This document shows, in pieces, positions 36,201-47,788 of a stretch of DNA of 64,000 bases; position 1 is the first letter of the stretch; the number at the start of each line of letters is the position of its first letter. The position numbers and the translations under genes were made by a program. Origin of the DNA: Chamaecyparis obtusa (taxonomy: Eukaryota; Streptophyta; Pinopsida; Cupressales; Cupressaceae). Under the pieces are notes generated by a model that was given only the letters and a program-made list of their open reading frames with translations, did not search any database and had not been told where the DNA came from. The stretch spans positions 602,501-666,500 of the forward strand of contig BSBK01007864.1 of the NCBI GenBank assembly GCA_027943335.1. Direction: 5' to 3'.

Positions 36201-38646
36201 AGACAATGCATATACAGTGATCAACATGAAAGATGACAATATTAAACAGTAAATGATGTGACATCAACATTATCAACTTTAGAATAGAGATAATCAGTTA
36301 CATTCACCTAATCATTAAGAAGATTAGAGATAAGGAGCACTATTATAGAGTTGAGTATTGATATGATTCTTGTCAAGGAATAGAAGTTTAGTTACAACTG
36401 TCATAAAGCAAAGAGAAACTCAATGGTTGAGGATAAGAAACAGAGCTACAACAGGGTCACTGTAGCAACAAAATATGAACTATAAAAACTAATGCTAAAT
36501 AATGAAAAGAATGTAACAAATCAATAATGGTGAAATATCATGTGTTAGAACAGTGATTTTATGAGATATCTATGCTTTAAAAAAGCATTGATCACCTCCT
36601 TGAAGATAAAATTTTTAAAGATATATAAAATAAGAAATGTGTTCAAAGACATTAAATAGTGACCAAAATATTATGAGTAATAATGATGAGCAGAGTAGTC
36701 AAAACACTGTCAAAGATGTGTCAAGGGAAGAAAGACAAGGTTCAAGACAAAGGTAAAGATAGTGATAAAAATAATCATTCAATAACAAAAGACATATTCT
36801 TTAAGACGGACAACATGGTCAATAACATCCATGAAGGCAGTGAGTGCATAGAGAAGTGAATTGAAAACTAATTTTGTTATAAAGATATGCCAAGTATTCT
36901 TGAAATTAGTGTTGGGAAATGTGATTTCATAGAAATGGCAGTGTTCATTATCAAGAAACAATGGTATTTTATGAAGACAATCACTCCTATAGTTTTCAAG
37001 GACAATCATCTCAGGTATAAATCAGTAGATAACAATGATCTTGTCAGAAGATAATGCTATATGGAGGGGAAAAATAGAGATACAATGATGTTGTATGAGG
37101 GATACAGTGATCAAAATCCATGGAAAAGTGATCAAAATCTATGGAAAAGTGATCAAAATCAATGAAAGGTCACTGTTGTAAAATTCCCAAGGTATTTCAC
37201 AATAAGGATTTGAATCTAATTTTCCTGAGATGACAATGTTAAATTATTATAGTAGCTTAGGAGAGAGCAAATATTGCAAAGGATGGATAGAAAATAGAAT
37301 AAAGTATTAAGCTAATCTATGGGATTCATGAGGGTAAATGATGAATATTGACATGATAATGAATGCAAAGTTCAATGAAAATGCAATGGAAAGCATAGAA
37401 CTAGGTACAAAGATGTTCTCAAAGCAACATTACCTAGGCCCATAACACCAAAGAGAGTCTTATGGTAAGTGATAAAGGTTTAAATCTTGATATTTAACAA
37501 AGAATATTAGAGGTACAACATATTGTCATGAAATATAAAAGGACAAGCCACTGTCTTAAGTAGTTATAAACTATTTTCAAGAGAATCAAGGGCATCATGC
37601 ATCATTTAGAGGAGCTAGCAATGAGTGGAGGCCAACTAAAAGTAGATTATAATTGCTACAATTGTTCAAGGCTTGAAAAGAAGATTTTTGGAGGTGAATG
37701 AAGTATTTAGACTTCAGTACAGGGACCCAAATGGGCAGTGCATGAGTCAAGGATAGTTTTAAGATCATAATCAATGGATTCCCTTTAGTTTGGACCCCTT
37801 TTGTGGGGCTTTTCATTCATGCTCTACCCAAATAACATTTTTATTCAAACTGAAGTAGCATTTAAATTGGGAGATCAACATCTAGTTGATGCACATTTCA
37901 AGGATCGTCATCTAGTTCAAGGATAGTTCTCCTTAGTTCCATATTTCAGTTAATATTAGGCATGCCTTTCTATAAGGCTTTCTTCTTCTCTTTTCCTCTC
38001 TAGTTATTTCCTCTTGGATTTTTTCATATAGAAAAAACAAGATAGATTGTATCTCTTAGAAGTATTCTACAGTATTGTATGAAATCCTTTGATTTTAATA
38101 AAAGATAGCAGTAGTTCCTTCTCATTTTTTTTTTGTTTTGTGTTAATAATGAATAATTTGATCAGATTTATGTGATTTAATTTAAAATCCTTTAATTTTG
38201 TTGCATTTATACAGTATTATAGCAAGGAGACTTATGTTTAATTCATAATATGGGTTGTGTTGAGTTAAAATCAGTGGGTTGTGGTTGTGAAAATCATTGA
38301 TTTTCCTTCAAGAAAGCATTGGTCCATTACCTTCCTGTTATGTATTGAATGTAATATTTTTAGTTGTGAGTAGAAAGTGTCTTTCATTGATAGTATTATG
38401 AGTTTGAGAAGCTAAGTAGGCTTCTCACATATTTGGTGCCTCACCTCCTAGGATAGAGTTCAATTCAAGAATTTATCTACCCTTTTCCCAAGAAGAAGTC
38501 AATAGTTTTAGGAGGTATCTAAAGAGAACCAACCCATAACTTAGAGGTATGCTTTCATTATAGGGTACCTACAAACTAAAAGTAGTCCCATATTTTAAAA
38601 GTTGGATAAGTTTAGGCTTAGCCAGGGTGTGAACCTCGTGACAACA
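33204..38646 (+). mobile_element. Probable 5.4-kb solo LTR inserted in the old Tat element
   Basis: The integrase lead-in stops at 33203 and resumes at 38647 with ANTLYRK-type coding, so this block is an insertion. It begins TGTTACCT and ends GTGACAACA, giving TG...CA ends with a partly inverted terminal match. A polyadenylation-like AATAAAAG lies near 38097. No gypsy protein is found on either strand. Imperfect candidate target duplications (GTTAT left, ATCAT right) flank it. A LINE fragment (34588-36165) lies inside. The block may instead be several insertions. Confidence 0.5.
34588..36165 (-). pseudogene. LINE fragment with RNase H domain
   Basis: On the minus strand, 36165-35300 encodes the 3' end of a plant L1-like ORF2. 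It has an IWWERNKR-type segment, then an RNase H domain with FKLNFDGSSKVNPGDAGVG (D), NNFTEAHSLLHGLLLAK (E), CLHIEGDSKTIINA (D) and YREGNRAADFLANLG (D). The four catalytic acids are all present. Two stops near 35545-35565 look like TGG to TGA changes. The part 35300-34610 is the 3' untranslated region. On the plus strand TTTTTTTTATTTATTTATTT at about 34591 is the complement of an A-rich tail. The 5' end is truncated. Confidence 0.78.
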
Positions 38647-39052
38647 ATTATCATTGCTAACACTCTCTATAGGAAGATTCTAGATAGAACACTCCTCAGG
38701 TGTCTCAATTTTGATGAATAAAAAATGGTTTTGAGGGAGGTACATGAAGGTATTTTTTGGTGCTCACTCTAGTGGCTCCACTCTATCCAAGAAGCTCTTG
38801 AGAGTCAAATATTATTGGTTCACCATGGAGAGAGATGATTACAAGTTTGTATAGTAATGTAATAAATTTTAGATGGATAGAGATTTAGCACATGTATCAA
38901 CCCAAGAATTGCAACCAATTACATCTGTGTGGCCATTTTTACAATGGGGGCTCAACATTATTGGCAAGATCCATCTCAATTCCTCTAATGGTCACAAGTT
39001 CATTGTCATACATACATACGTATATATATGATTTAATAGGAATATATATACA

Positions 39053-39083
<31 letters not shown>

Positions 39084-40118
39084 ATTCTAGAGATTTTTTC
39101 ATATTCTTTCCATTATTTTTCATATTTGTCTTTCTCTTGTTTTAGGTGCCTCCTTGTCCCTCCCTCTCTAACCCCTTTTATTAAGTATTGGTCTGCATCT
39201 TGTTATCATTTGCATCCTTTCACTCTCATCCTGACAATGGATCCTTTCAAGTATGATCCAAAATATTGATGGTAAAAAATATTCTACGCAATCATAACTA
39301 GAAATATTCATGTAAATTTATTATTGTTGCCACTAAGTATTTTACAAAGTGGATAGAAGTAATTCCAATGACCTATATCACCAAAATCCAATATTATCCT
39401 TAATTACATCATATGCTAGTATGGAGTCCCACTTTAAATCATCATTGACCATAGTTACCCTTTTAAGAACCAAGATGTCTACAAACTCTGTGAAATTTTT
39501 TGTATACAACACCATTTCTCTATCACATACTACCCACAAAGTAATGGCCAGGCTAAGGCATCAAACAAGATCATCTTAAAAGTATTCAAAATTACTTTCA
39601 ATGATGTTGGCCATGATTGACACCTACACCTCAACCCATCCTTATGCATGTACCAAACTAGAATCTACACACCCACCGTAACCACTCTATATTTCCTTGT
39701 ATATGTATCATAAGTCATTCTACCTATTAAGGTTGAGTTACCATCCATGTACATATCATTGCAAAATCTCATAACATATGAAGAATACCATGTGTCCAAA
39801 CTACATGAGACTGAACTTCTTGATGAGAAGTGCCAAAATGCTTTGAACCACTTTCAAGATTATCAAAATTTTATCTATAGTAGGTATACCAAGAAATTCA
39901 GAGTCAGATTATTTGAAATAGGGGAATTGCTACTAACGAAGAATCAAAAGAACTTGGTTGATAGGGAAAATCCAAGAATTTTTTAGCCAACTTCGTTGTA
40001 CTTGTATATTGTCACATTGGCCTATGGTTTTGACATATACTAGTTGTCTACACTAGAACGTGAACCATTACTATAGCCCAAAAATAGCTTGCATATTTTC
40101 AAGTTCTACATTTAAATC
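38647..40118 (+). pseudogene. Integrase of old Tat element
   Basis: Starting with TLYRKILDRTLL-type residues, it shows the zinc-binding zone near 38760-38890, WGLNIIGK-type core start near 38940, KYFTKWIEVIPM near 39335-39370, a QHHFSITYYPQSNGQA-like end of the core at 39510-39555, and the Tat-type C-terminal domain at 39747-39986 (YISLQNLITYEEYH, ETELLDEKCQNALNHFQDYQ). The final residues resemble LHIFKFY near 40118. Many stops and frameshifts. An insertion of about 300 bp splits it at 39012. Confidence 0.85.
39012..39315. mobile_element. Unidentified ~300-bp insertion in integrase
   Basis: It breaks the integrase coding between the HKFIV and IIVATKYFTKW motifs. It opens with ATACATACG and TA runs and a (TG)n tract at about 39057-39083, then a pyrimidine-rich stretch. 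The flanks AAGTTCATTGT and AAATTTATTATTGT are similar and could be a worn target duplication. No family was recognised. Confidence 0.5.
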
Positions 40119-40209
40119 TTAGGAGATCCATTTTAAAAAAAAGAAAAAATAATTTTAAAAATTTTAAAAGACAAAAAAAATTAAACAATATAAAAAATAA
40201 AAAAATTGT

Positions 40210-40361
40210 CACCTTGATGAAAACCTAGCAATCAAGCATCTTGTCTACCACCAAAAAAATAGAAATATAAGAGAAATAACTCATCCTATGGTGAAAACCA
40301 CTTTGTTGGAACCTTGGATAAGTACCATGGTGAAAACCTGGCAATCGGGCACCATGAGTAC
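40210..40361 (+). other. RNA hairpin array of old Tat element
   Basis: Three hairpins on the plus strand about 90-240 bases after the integrase end: 40210-40246 (GAUG/CAUC, AAAA bulge, inner helix partly broken), 40283-40319 (outer AUCC/GGAU, GGUG, AAAA, CCAC; 3' sides partly broken) and 40322-40361 (GUAC/GUAC, GGUG/CACC, AAAA, CCUG-GCAAU-CGGG). They are preceded by an A-rich stretch (40130-40206). Order and linkers match the trio at 16611-16748 of the young element. Confidence 0.75.
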
Positions 40362-42289
40362 GGACTATTACTTCATTATCTTCTTTCACTCTCTCTAAAT
40401 CATTTGTTCTCCCATTGCCATGTCACCATCCACTTAAAACTTCCAAACTAATCTTATTGAAATACCTTCCATGGTCTGAGATTTGTTGGTATCTTGTGTC
40501 AATCACATGTATTGCCATTATATGTTATTCTATTCCACAAACTTCCTAATAAATTGTCCTATGTCTAGACTGGAAGCAAGACCTAAAAAGTCCTAAAAAT
40601 TCAAAAATATCATAAAATTTCTTGAAAAAATTAAAACAAAATCATAAAATTCCTGAACAAAACACTAAAAATTAGAAACATTAAAAATCCAAAAATAATA
40701 TCTTCTTTGTCATCCATACTAAAATCTCTCTATTGTAACAACATGCATTGAACAAACACAAAACACAAGACAAGTCTAAACACCAATCTTAACAAATCAC
40801 GCATTAATAGACAAACTTATCAATTAGTCCTCAATCACACATACCATCTTGTCTTATCAATTAGTAAATCATTATCAATCATATTGTCACATGGTCATTA
40901 TGTCTTATATATAGGATGGATATACTCAAAACCAGACAGGTTGGTCTTATACGGGGTAGCTCATTCCTAAAACTAGAAATCATCATCATCAATGTCATCA
41001 TAACACAAAACACTTAACAAAGACAAAGATAAGTATGGCTATTAACTTGTTGTCTAAGTGAGACTTATCTTATTATCTTATTTTAATTTATCTTAAATCA
41101 TGATCCTATGCTTCTCTAGGATATCCATGAGTGATTAGAGAGGTCGAGATGGTTCATGGTTTTGTTTTTCTTTGTTTTCTATTGTGGGATGCTTTTCATA
41201 GATTCTCAGGATAGGTATTTTGGGTGTCTATGTTGTCACATTCACACATGAGCAATAGATCATGTGCAAACCTATGGTCATGGATCACACTAATTGTGAT
41301 TGTCGAACATACTTTGAACCTTAATACACACTTCCTTGGATGGGAAGATTCCTTGTGTATTATGAGTTCCCATCAAATGCAAAGGGATACATCACATCTT
41401 GATCTTTGATATCTTAGTGTGAACATACCTTTTTGCTTGATAAAATTTCCTCAATGATGAAAATAATCAAACTGAGTACATAAGATAAAAAGGAAGTGGT
41501 ATTTAATATTTCAGGACTTCAATGTTGGTTGGTCATCCTATCCATTATGTCTTGTCATTCTCTGACCAACTCATGTCACTAACATTTCTTCAATTATTCT
41601 AGATATTCATTTTGGTCTCATACTCTAGAACATAATAAAAATTGCATCCTTTATCCATAAGAATGTTAGTACATAGGTCATAATCATCAACATACCATAT
41701 TCGTCTCATTTTAGCCATTAAAAACATGCATATAAAATACAAGAAAGGATAGGTCATCATGAGTTCACATATATAGGAATCCATAAACATAGCATCAAAT
41801 ATTACAATTATTATATCCATGAAAGTAAAATCATCCACATATATAATCATTTCATCAACATAATATATAGAAATGAGAGTACCCTAGACATCATATAAAT
41901 GTCATAAGATAGTTCATAAAATCATGATCATCATACATAAATAAGTACCATTACATCATAATCATCATTAATAGAAAGCATAAACATCATAAGATAGTCC
42001 ATCATATAATGATTATAATTGATAGAGAACATAAACATGAGCATTATATATCAAATAGAGATACTGTCAAAATTTCATATCATATATAATCTAAAAAATA
42101 ATGTATCAAAGTACAAAATCATAGTGTATATCTAACAAATCTCATAGGCTAATAATACATAAAGTGTCTACAACATAGAGAAAGTGTCAACTAGTGATAT
42201 ATCAACCCTCATCATTGGTAGGCCAAGGTGTTGCCCCTATAGATGGACCTACACCTATTCCCCTAGAAGAAGCTTTCTCTTGTACAATG
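40362..42289. other. Non-coding 3' region of old Tat element
   Basis: About 1.9 kb between the hairpin array and the antisense ORF. It is AT-rich and, from 41640 to 42180, full of ATCAT-type phrases. No protein pattern was recognised. Confidence 0.5.
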
Positions 42290-44095
42290 TGACCTCAAAG
42301 GCTACATGAATCCTCATCTACTCTATTGGCTATGAGTACATCTCTTTGAATTGTGAGAGGTTGTGTAACTAGGAACCCATTTCCCCAAAGGAACCACAGT
42401 CTCATATAGTCTTCTCCAATATGTAACCTCATATCTAGCATATGAAATATGATCAAATACATGTTATATAGTCATATCCTATACTCCATCAATAAAGTTC
42501 TAGAAATCATCCTCTACTTGTATATCCTTGCTAAGTGTCTAATCCCTCTCAGCCTTTGCAACTCTATCCCTAACCTCTATTTCCCTTATCCTTTCTTCCA
42601 CTACCTCTTTTATAGCCTTTGAAGCATCCAACCGACCCTATAGTGTGCCAACTTAATCTCTTAAAATATGAACCTGACCCCTTAGTGAGATAAAATTTGG
42701 GATCATCCCCACATTCTCCCCTACTGCCATATCCTACATCCCCACATCATCACACCTATCATCATGGCCCTCCTTAATAATTGAATCCTTTAAATTGGAA
42801 TCACTTGAACTATTATCCTCTAAACCACTCTCCTCCTCTGAACTCTCTCCCTCGATCCACCACTACATCCTCCTCCATGGGTCCACCTACTACAATTGGG
42901 AAATATAGAGCTACACCTATAGCTCTCCTTTCACCTCTTCCATCACTCCCACCACCACTCCCTTCACCATCTCTATCTCCTCCCCATACTCTCCCTCCAT
43001 CCCTCTTTCTAGATTTTTCTCTCCCTTTCCCTTCACTCTAGCTATATGTCTTTATTTTCCTCAACTTCCCCATCTCCTATATGTGACTATCTCTCATGCT
43101 CATATAAATAGGAATAAGCACCGCAAGATCTATAAAAGGTACTAGTCTTTGTAGTGCCCACCATGCATCATACTCATGAGTTGTCCTAACATTTTTAGTT
43201 GTTGGCCGCCAACCCCACTAAATTGGAACCAAACTATCAAACTAGGTATATGCAACCTATAGGGTAATAAAAGGGTCTCATGATGGCCCTTTTGTAGATA
43301 GATTTGAAAACCAACTAGTTCTTCTCTTAATAGATTGATCCTGTGAATACAATACATAAATCCATCCTTTTAAGGTATCTATTCACTGGTAAATGTTGTC
43401 CTTTTAAGGTATATATTTGCTAGTAAATGTTGTCCTTTTGTAGCCAATTCTTCTCTTAATTGATTGATCCTGGGCGAAAACCACTTTCCGGGCAGTGTTG
43501 TTTCAGCCTTATTAATAAAGGGCACATGCACCCATACATAGGTAGTATAGTTGTTCTGCCCATAGAATTGTAGGGGCAATTTATTAAAATTAACCATATG
43601 ACATAGTGCACAATATCCTACCAGTACCCCATGTCTGTCACCAAATTGTCACAGTATCATATCTAGTAGCTATACATCTATGATCCTATAACTAGACACT
43701 ATCTACCCAATTAGATATCACTGTAATCGATAGTATGGTAAATTATCATTATCTCCCTCATAGGAAACACAATCCAAACATGGTTAACATGTGATAAAAT
43801 CTCATGATATCAACATGATGGTGCCAATATAGTCTATGACCCACTTTTCTTTGGATTTTTAAGCATAATAGTATACATAAGGATATTCAATCTCAATTAG
43901 CTATCAATCAAATATAGACTTGTAGATAATGTTGTGCTCCTAAGCCCAAACTTGGAGTAGTGTGACCCCACAACCTAAAGAATGCATGTCCTCACCTATT
44001 CAAAACCAAAATTATTGCCACAACTACACATAATACCACTAAGAACCTTTCATACATGTCCTCCATGGTGCAGGAACACCTAGGCACAAGAGCAC
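42290..44095 (-). pseudogene. Antisense plant-mobile-domain ORF of old Tat element
   Basis: Read on the minus strand, opposite to the rest of the element. From 44095 downward it gives CGVTLLQVWA-EHNIIY, the plant mobile domain signature; then DNDNLPYYRLQ, FGDRHGVLVGYCALCHMVNF and YGQNNYTTYVWVHVPFINKA (43597-43379). Next come INQLREELATKGQHLLANIY, a Gly/Arg-rich linker (about 43030-42800), and a charged part likely to be coiled coil (42700-42500). The C-terminal end (RYEVTYWRRLYETVVPLGKW) lies near 42400. Many TGG-to-stop changes. The N-terminal part of the domain is missing at the 44095 junction. Extra antisense ORFs of this kind are known in Tat elements; their role is unknown. Confidence 0.7.
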
Positions 44096-44111
44096 AATCG
44101 GGAGGTCAATG

Positions 44112-45667
44112 TGTAATGAAAGAATATTTTATTTCAAACAAACCATTGTTGATATATTTATAATATTTTGAGGTCATTAAAGTCATTGAAACAAAATATG
44201 TAAGGCTAAAAGCCAAATTTGTAAAAGTTGTCCATTCAGGACCTAAGTTGCTCAAAGGGTAAAAATTTTATATAAAGCCATGAAAAGGAAAGAAATAATG
44301 TAAAAAGTCTTAAATAGGTTATCTAGACATGTCTAGAGGGTTTCTAAAAAGTTTGAAGTCATTTTTATAAAGTGTTTTAAAAGTTGTCAAAAAAGGTGCA
44401 AAATTGTAAAGTTGCAAAATTGCAAAATTGCAAAATTGCACTAAATGTTACAAAAAGGAAGATGAAAGGTCATAGGGGTAGTTGGATGGTTTCTAACTGC
44501 CTAAAAAAGTATAAATAACATGTATTGGTCATTCCAAATCATAAGGAAGGAAGGAGAACATTTTTTATACATTTTGGAGCATTCTACTATTGTTGTTTTG
44601 ATTGGTTCTTTCAGTTTTTGTGTTGTTTACAAGCCTTGTACGGCCATGTACAGTCTAAAAACCTTTTATATGGATTATTGAGATATATATATTTTAATAA
44701 CCTTACTTTTTTTTTTGGAGTTATTATGTGGATAAATGAAGAATTTATGGACGTTTTGGTGAAAGTTGTTGATTGCAGATTTGAGATCTTTTGGAAACAG
44801 TCATGTTGCAGCATTTGGTATGGACTCATATTGGAGAGTTATAACATCTAAAAGGATTCATTGGAAATATATGTGAATACACTTTAATTTTCAAATTTTT
44901 TTAGTCATTTTTATGATGATTTGTGAAAGTTATAATATTTTTGGTGAAGACTGGTTTTAAACTATCTTCAATGGACTTGCAGGCAAAGATTTGTGATTAT
45001 ATAATGGTATAACAATTATAAAATTTAATGGATTGCATATTCTGAAACTATATTGATAAAGGTTTCATATAAAATCATTTTTGGATCATTTGGTTCTGGT
45101 TTGTGAAAGTTATATGATGCCCTAGGCGGATTGGGTAAATACCTATTTTGTGACAGAAAATAGGTCTTGGTATAGAGACAATAAATTTTGATCTAACCTT
45201 TGGATTTTCTTGATTTTTGGCTATGTTTTTTTTATCCTATGTTTCTATGTTTTCACTGGAGGGATTGGTCAAATATTTTTTAGAACAAAATTTACAGATC
45301 TATGAATGTTGATCGTAAAAATTGCTTAATGATTGGAAAGATGTTTATGTTGTCTAGTGATGGAATATGCCTCTCTTGAATATTTATTATATGATGAAAT
45401 GTTGGATGGATCAGATGGATCCTATAAGATTTAAATGGTTTCCATGATGCTCTCCATCACTCCATAGTCCTCCATCGAATCTCAAAATAGTCATCCATCC
45501 CCAAATCCACCTAAGTTCACTTGAATAATTTGCATAATGCTACTATCCCTAGCCTCATATCATAAACTAACATCTCTCTACATATGGGAATGTGAACTAT
45601 CTACCAAACATCCTCTAGGGTCATTGAGTACTCTTCAATTGACAAATGAAATGAGAAAGTCTCTGAG
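44112..45667 (+). mobile_element. Probable LTR with TATA box
   Basis: It begins TGTAATGAAAG, has an AT-rich upstream part with a GCAAAATT tandem run (about 44396-44440) and a good TATA box (TATAAATA at 44510) followed by a less AT-rich transcribed-looking stretch. No partner LTR and no coding region of the same element were seen. The 3' boundary is uncertain. Confidence 0.4.
44510..44517 (+). promoter_or_regulatory. TATA box of probable LTR
   Basis: TATAAATA preceded by an AT-rich U3-like region. Confidence 0.4.
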
Positions 45668-47170
45668 TGTGTCATGCCCAAATTTTCAGGCAAAACACAC
45701 CAACAAATTATTTTTTAAGGGTTAATTAAATGTTAATTAAAAGTTAATGGTTTAAAATTTAGGGATATATTAATATTTAATGTAAGAAGTTTTAAAAGGG
45801 TGAAAGGCGGTTAACTCAAGAGTGGTCAAGGTTACGATTGTTTGAGGGGAAATCATGGCGAGGGTTATCGAACCCGCCAACATCCCTCGCACAAATACAA
45901 TCGTCACAAGTCTAGGGTAACCTAGCTTAGTCTACCCTAGCTTGATTATTAAAATGATTAATCCAATAAATAAAATAGCTCAATAAAATCTTAATAAAAT
46001 GCTAATCCCTTGTTCACGGTCTAGACCGGCTTAGAAATAAATAAAAAGAATTAATATTATTTAGAGCTAAAGACATGAAGAATAAAATAAAATAAATATT
46101 TTTCATTAAGTCTAATTTACAATTAATATACTAACAATATTATCCCAAGGGTAAATTAATCAAAATTAATTTAATCCTTGTTTACTTTCATCATCTCATT
46201 ACCAATTTTAGGGTTATCAACAATTAAATATAAAAAACATTATTATTTGTGTAATAGATTCTAATTATTTCTTAACTTAAATGTTTATCTCATAAATGTT
46301 GACCTGTCATTTATACGACTGTTCCTAAATGCATCTTGGTATAATTATCTTTTTTTTCAAATATTTAAGGAACTATTTACATATTATATAATAGATCAAA
46401 ATAAAAATTGAGTGTTAAACTTCCCAAATAAATTTTAATAGCATTATCACCAACATTAAAATTTGGCAATTTAAATCTTCCCAATGACTTTATAAATAAA
46501 AGTTGGCTACAAACAAATTACATAATCCTAATAATATTGTGTACATCTTCTCAACATTAGATTTAAAAGATTAAAAAAATGTAATTCTAATGGAAAAGAT
46601 GATTCAAAAAAAAGAAATAACTTAAAATAACAAGGGAGAAATGGGGGGAAAAGAATAAATTTCAAAAAGAGGGTTGACTAATCCATGTCCTAACCCTAAT
46701 TTCAAAATTAGGGTTAGGGAGAATATGTGAAGTCCCCAAAAAAACTCCCAGCAACCTATTTTACCTTCTAAACACTTCCCCACCCAAACCCTAATGGGTT
46801 TAGCTTTTTTTTGTCTATCTTGTTGCAAGTGTGCTTGTGGAAGCCATGGATGAATGATACAATCTACTATGTGTATTATGTTTATATGTGTATACACATG
46901 TTGTATATATGCTTATAAGCACATTATCACATAAAACTCAAGGGTTTCAGAACTTCTTCACCATAACCAAGCAAGGTATCCATTTTTATTTTTATTTTAA
47001 AGGGTATACCAGCTGATTTTTTTTTGTTAGATCTGATGTAAATAAGATTTATTTTTATTTTTTTGTTTTGAAATAGTTCCTTTTTTAAAAAAAAATTAAA
47101 AATTAAAAAAAAATAATGAAATGTGGGAGGGGGGTCGTAGCCTCTCCCCATCCCATAAGGCGCCAACATG
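45668..47170. other. Unresolved repeat debris, no gene
   Basis: It starts near TGTCATGCCCAAATTTT, a plausible LTR start, and has a TATAAATAAA near 46492. The open frames at 46622-47365 are short and lack known domains. No paired repeat was found. Confidence 0.35.
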
Positions 47171-47176
47171 AATCTG

Positions 47177-47350
47177 TGGCCATGCCACAGTTCGCAGCTC
47201 TGTTGCGACTATGGCATGACCACAGTTCGCAATCTTATTGCGGTTGTGGCCATGCCAAAGTTCGTAGCCTTGTTGCGGTTGTGGCATGACCACAGTTCCC
47301 AGTATGTTGCGGCTGTGGCCGTGGTCACAGACACAGCCAAGTTGCGCTTG
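47177..47350. repeat. 35-bp GC-rich minisatellite
   Basis: Five units start at 47177, 47212, 47247, 47282 and 47316. Units 1 and 3 start TGGCCATGCC and units 2 and 4 start TGGCATGACC, so the true period is about 70 bp. It stands out as GC-rich in AT-rich surroundings. A 35-bp unit does not keep reading frame. Confidence 0.9.
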
Positions 47351-47618
47351 TGCCCCACCCAGCACTACCCTTACGAGTTAGGGTTTGGATAACCCCCTTT
47401 TTTAAAAAATTTTTTTAAAAAAAACAACCATAATAAAATATATTATTTAAATAATTAAAAAAACAAAAAGAAACTTATTAATATAAATTCTAAAAGATAT
47501 TATTGTAAGACCAACCAAAAGATTAAGCATAATCTTATTATTATTTTTTTAAAAGTAAAATAAATCCAGAAAGTAGAGTTAAATGCTAAAAAAAATAAAA
47601 TTAATTTGCTAAATATAC

Positions 47619-47709
47619 ATGTATGTATGTATGTATGTATGTATGTATGTATGTATGTATGTATGTATGTATGTATGTATGTATGTATGTATGTATGTAT
47701 GTATGTATG

Positions 47710-47785
<76 letters not shown>
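47619..47785. repeat. Compound (ATGT)n-(AT)n microsatellite
   Basis: About 24 copies of ATGT followed directly by about 35 AT dinucleotides. Both strands are open in several frames, but only because of the repeat. Confidence 0.97.

Positions 47786-47788
<3 letters not shown>

Larger units (their letters stand above)
4600..44095 (+). mobile_element. Old Tat-type Ty3/gypsy element, interrupted
   Basis: This is the oldest layer of the nest. Pieces in plus order are gag (4636-6060), protease (6541-7127, resuming at 29770), a G-patch-like stretch, RT (31301-31970), RNase H (to 33203), integrase (38647-40118), an RNA hairpin array (40210-40361) and an antisense plant-mobile-domain ORF (42290-44095). 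The gypsy element 7128-29769 splits the protease, and a 5.4-kb insertion (33204-38646) separates RNase H from integrase. The integrase signature and the antisense ORF place it in the Tat lineage. All reading frames carry many stops. Its own LTRs were not identified, so the outer boundaries are approximate. Confidence 0.8.

Noticed and set aside
38430..38446. TTTGGTGCCTCACCTCC looked like a primer binding site after an LTR end
   Set aside because: I could not match it to a tRNA 3' end, and no gag follows; the insertion seems to continue to 38646.
42781..43041. 86-codon proline and serine-rich plus-strand frame
   Set aside because: It is the complement of the Gly/Arg-rich linker of the antisense mobile-domain relic.
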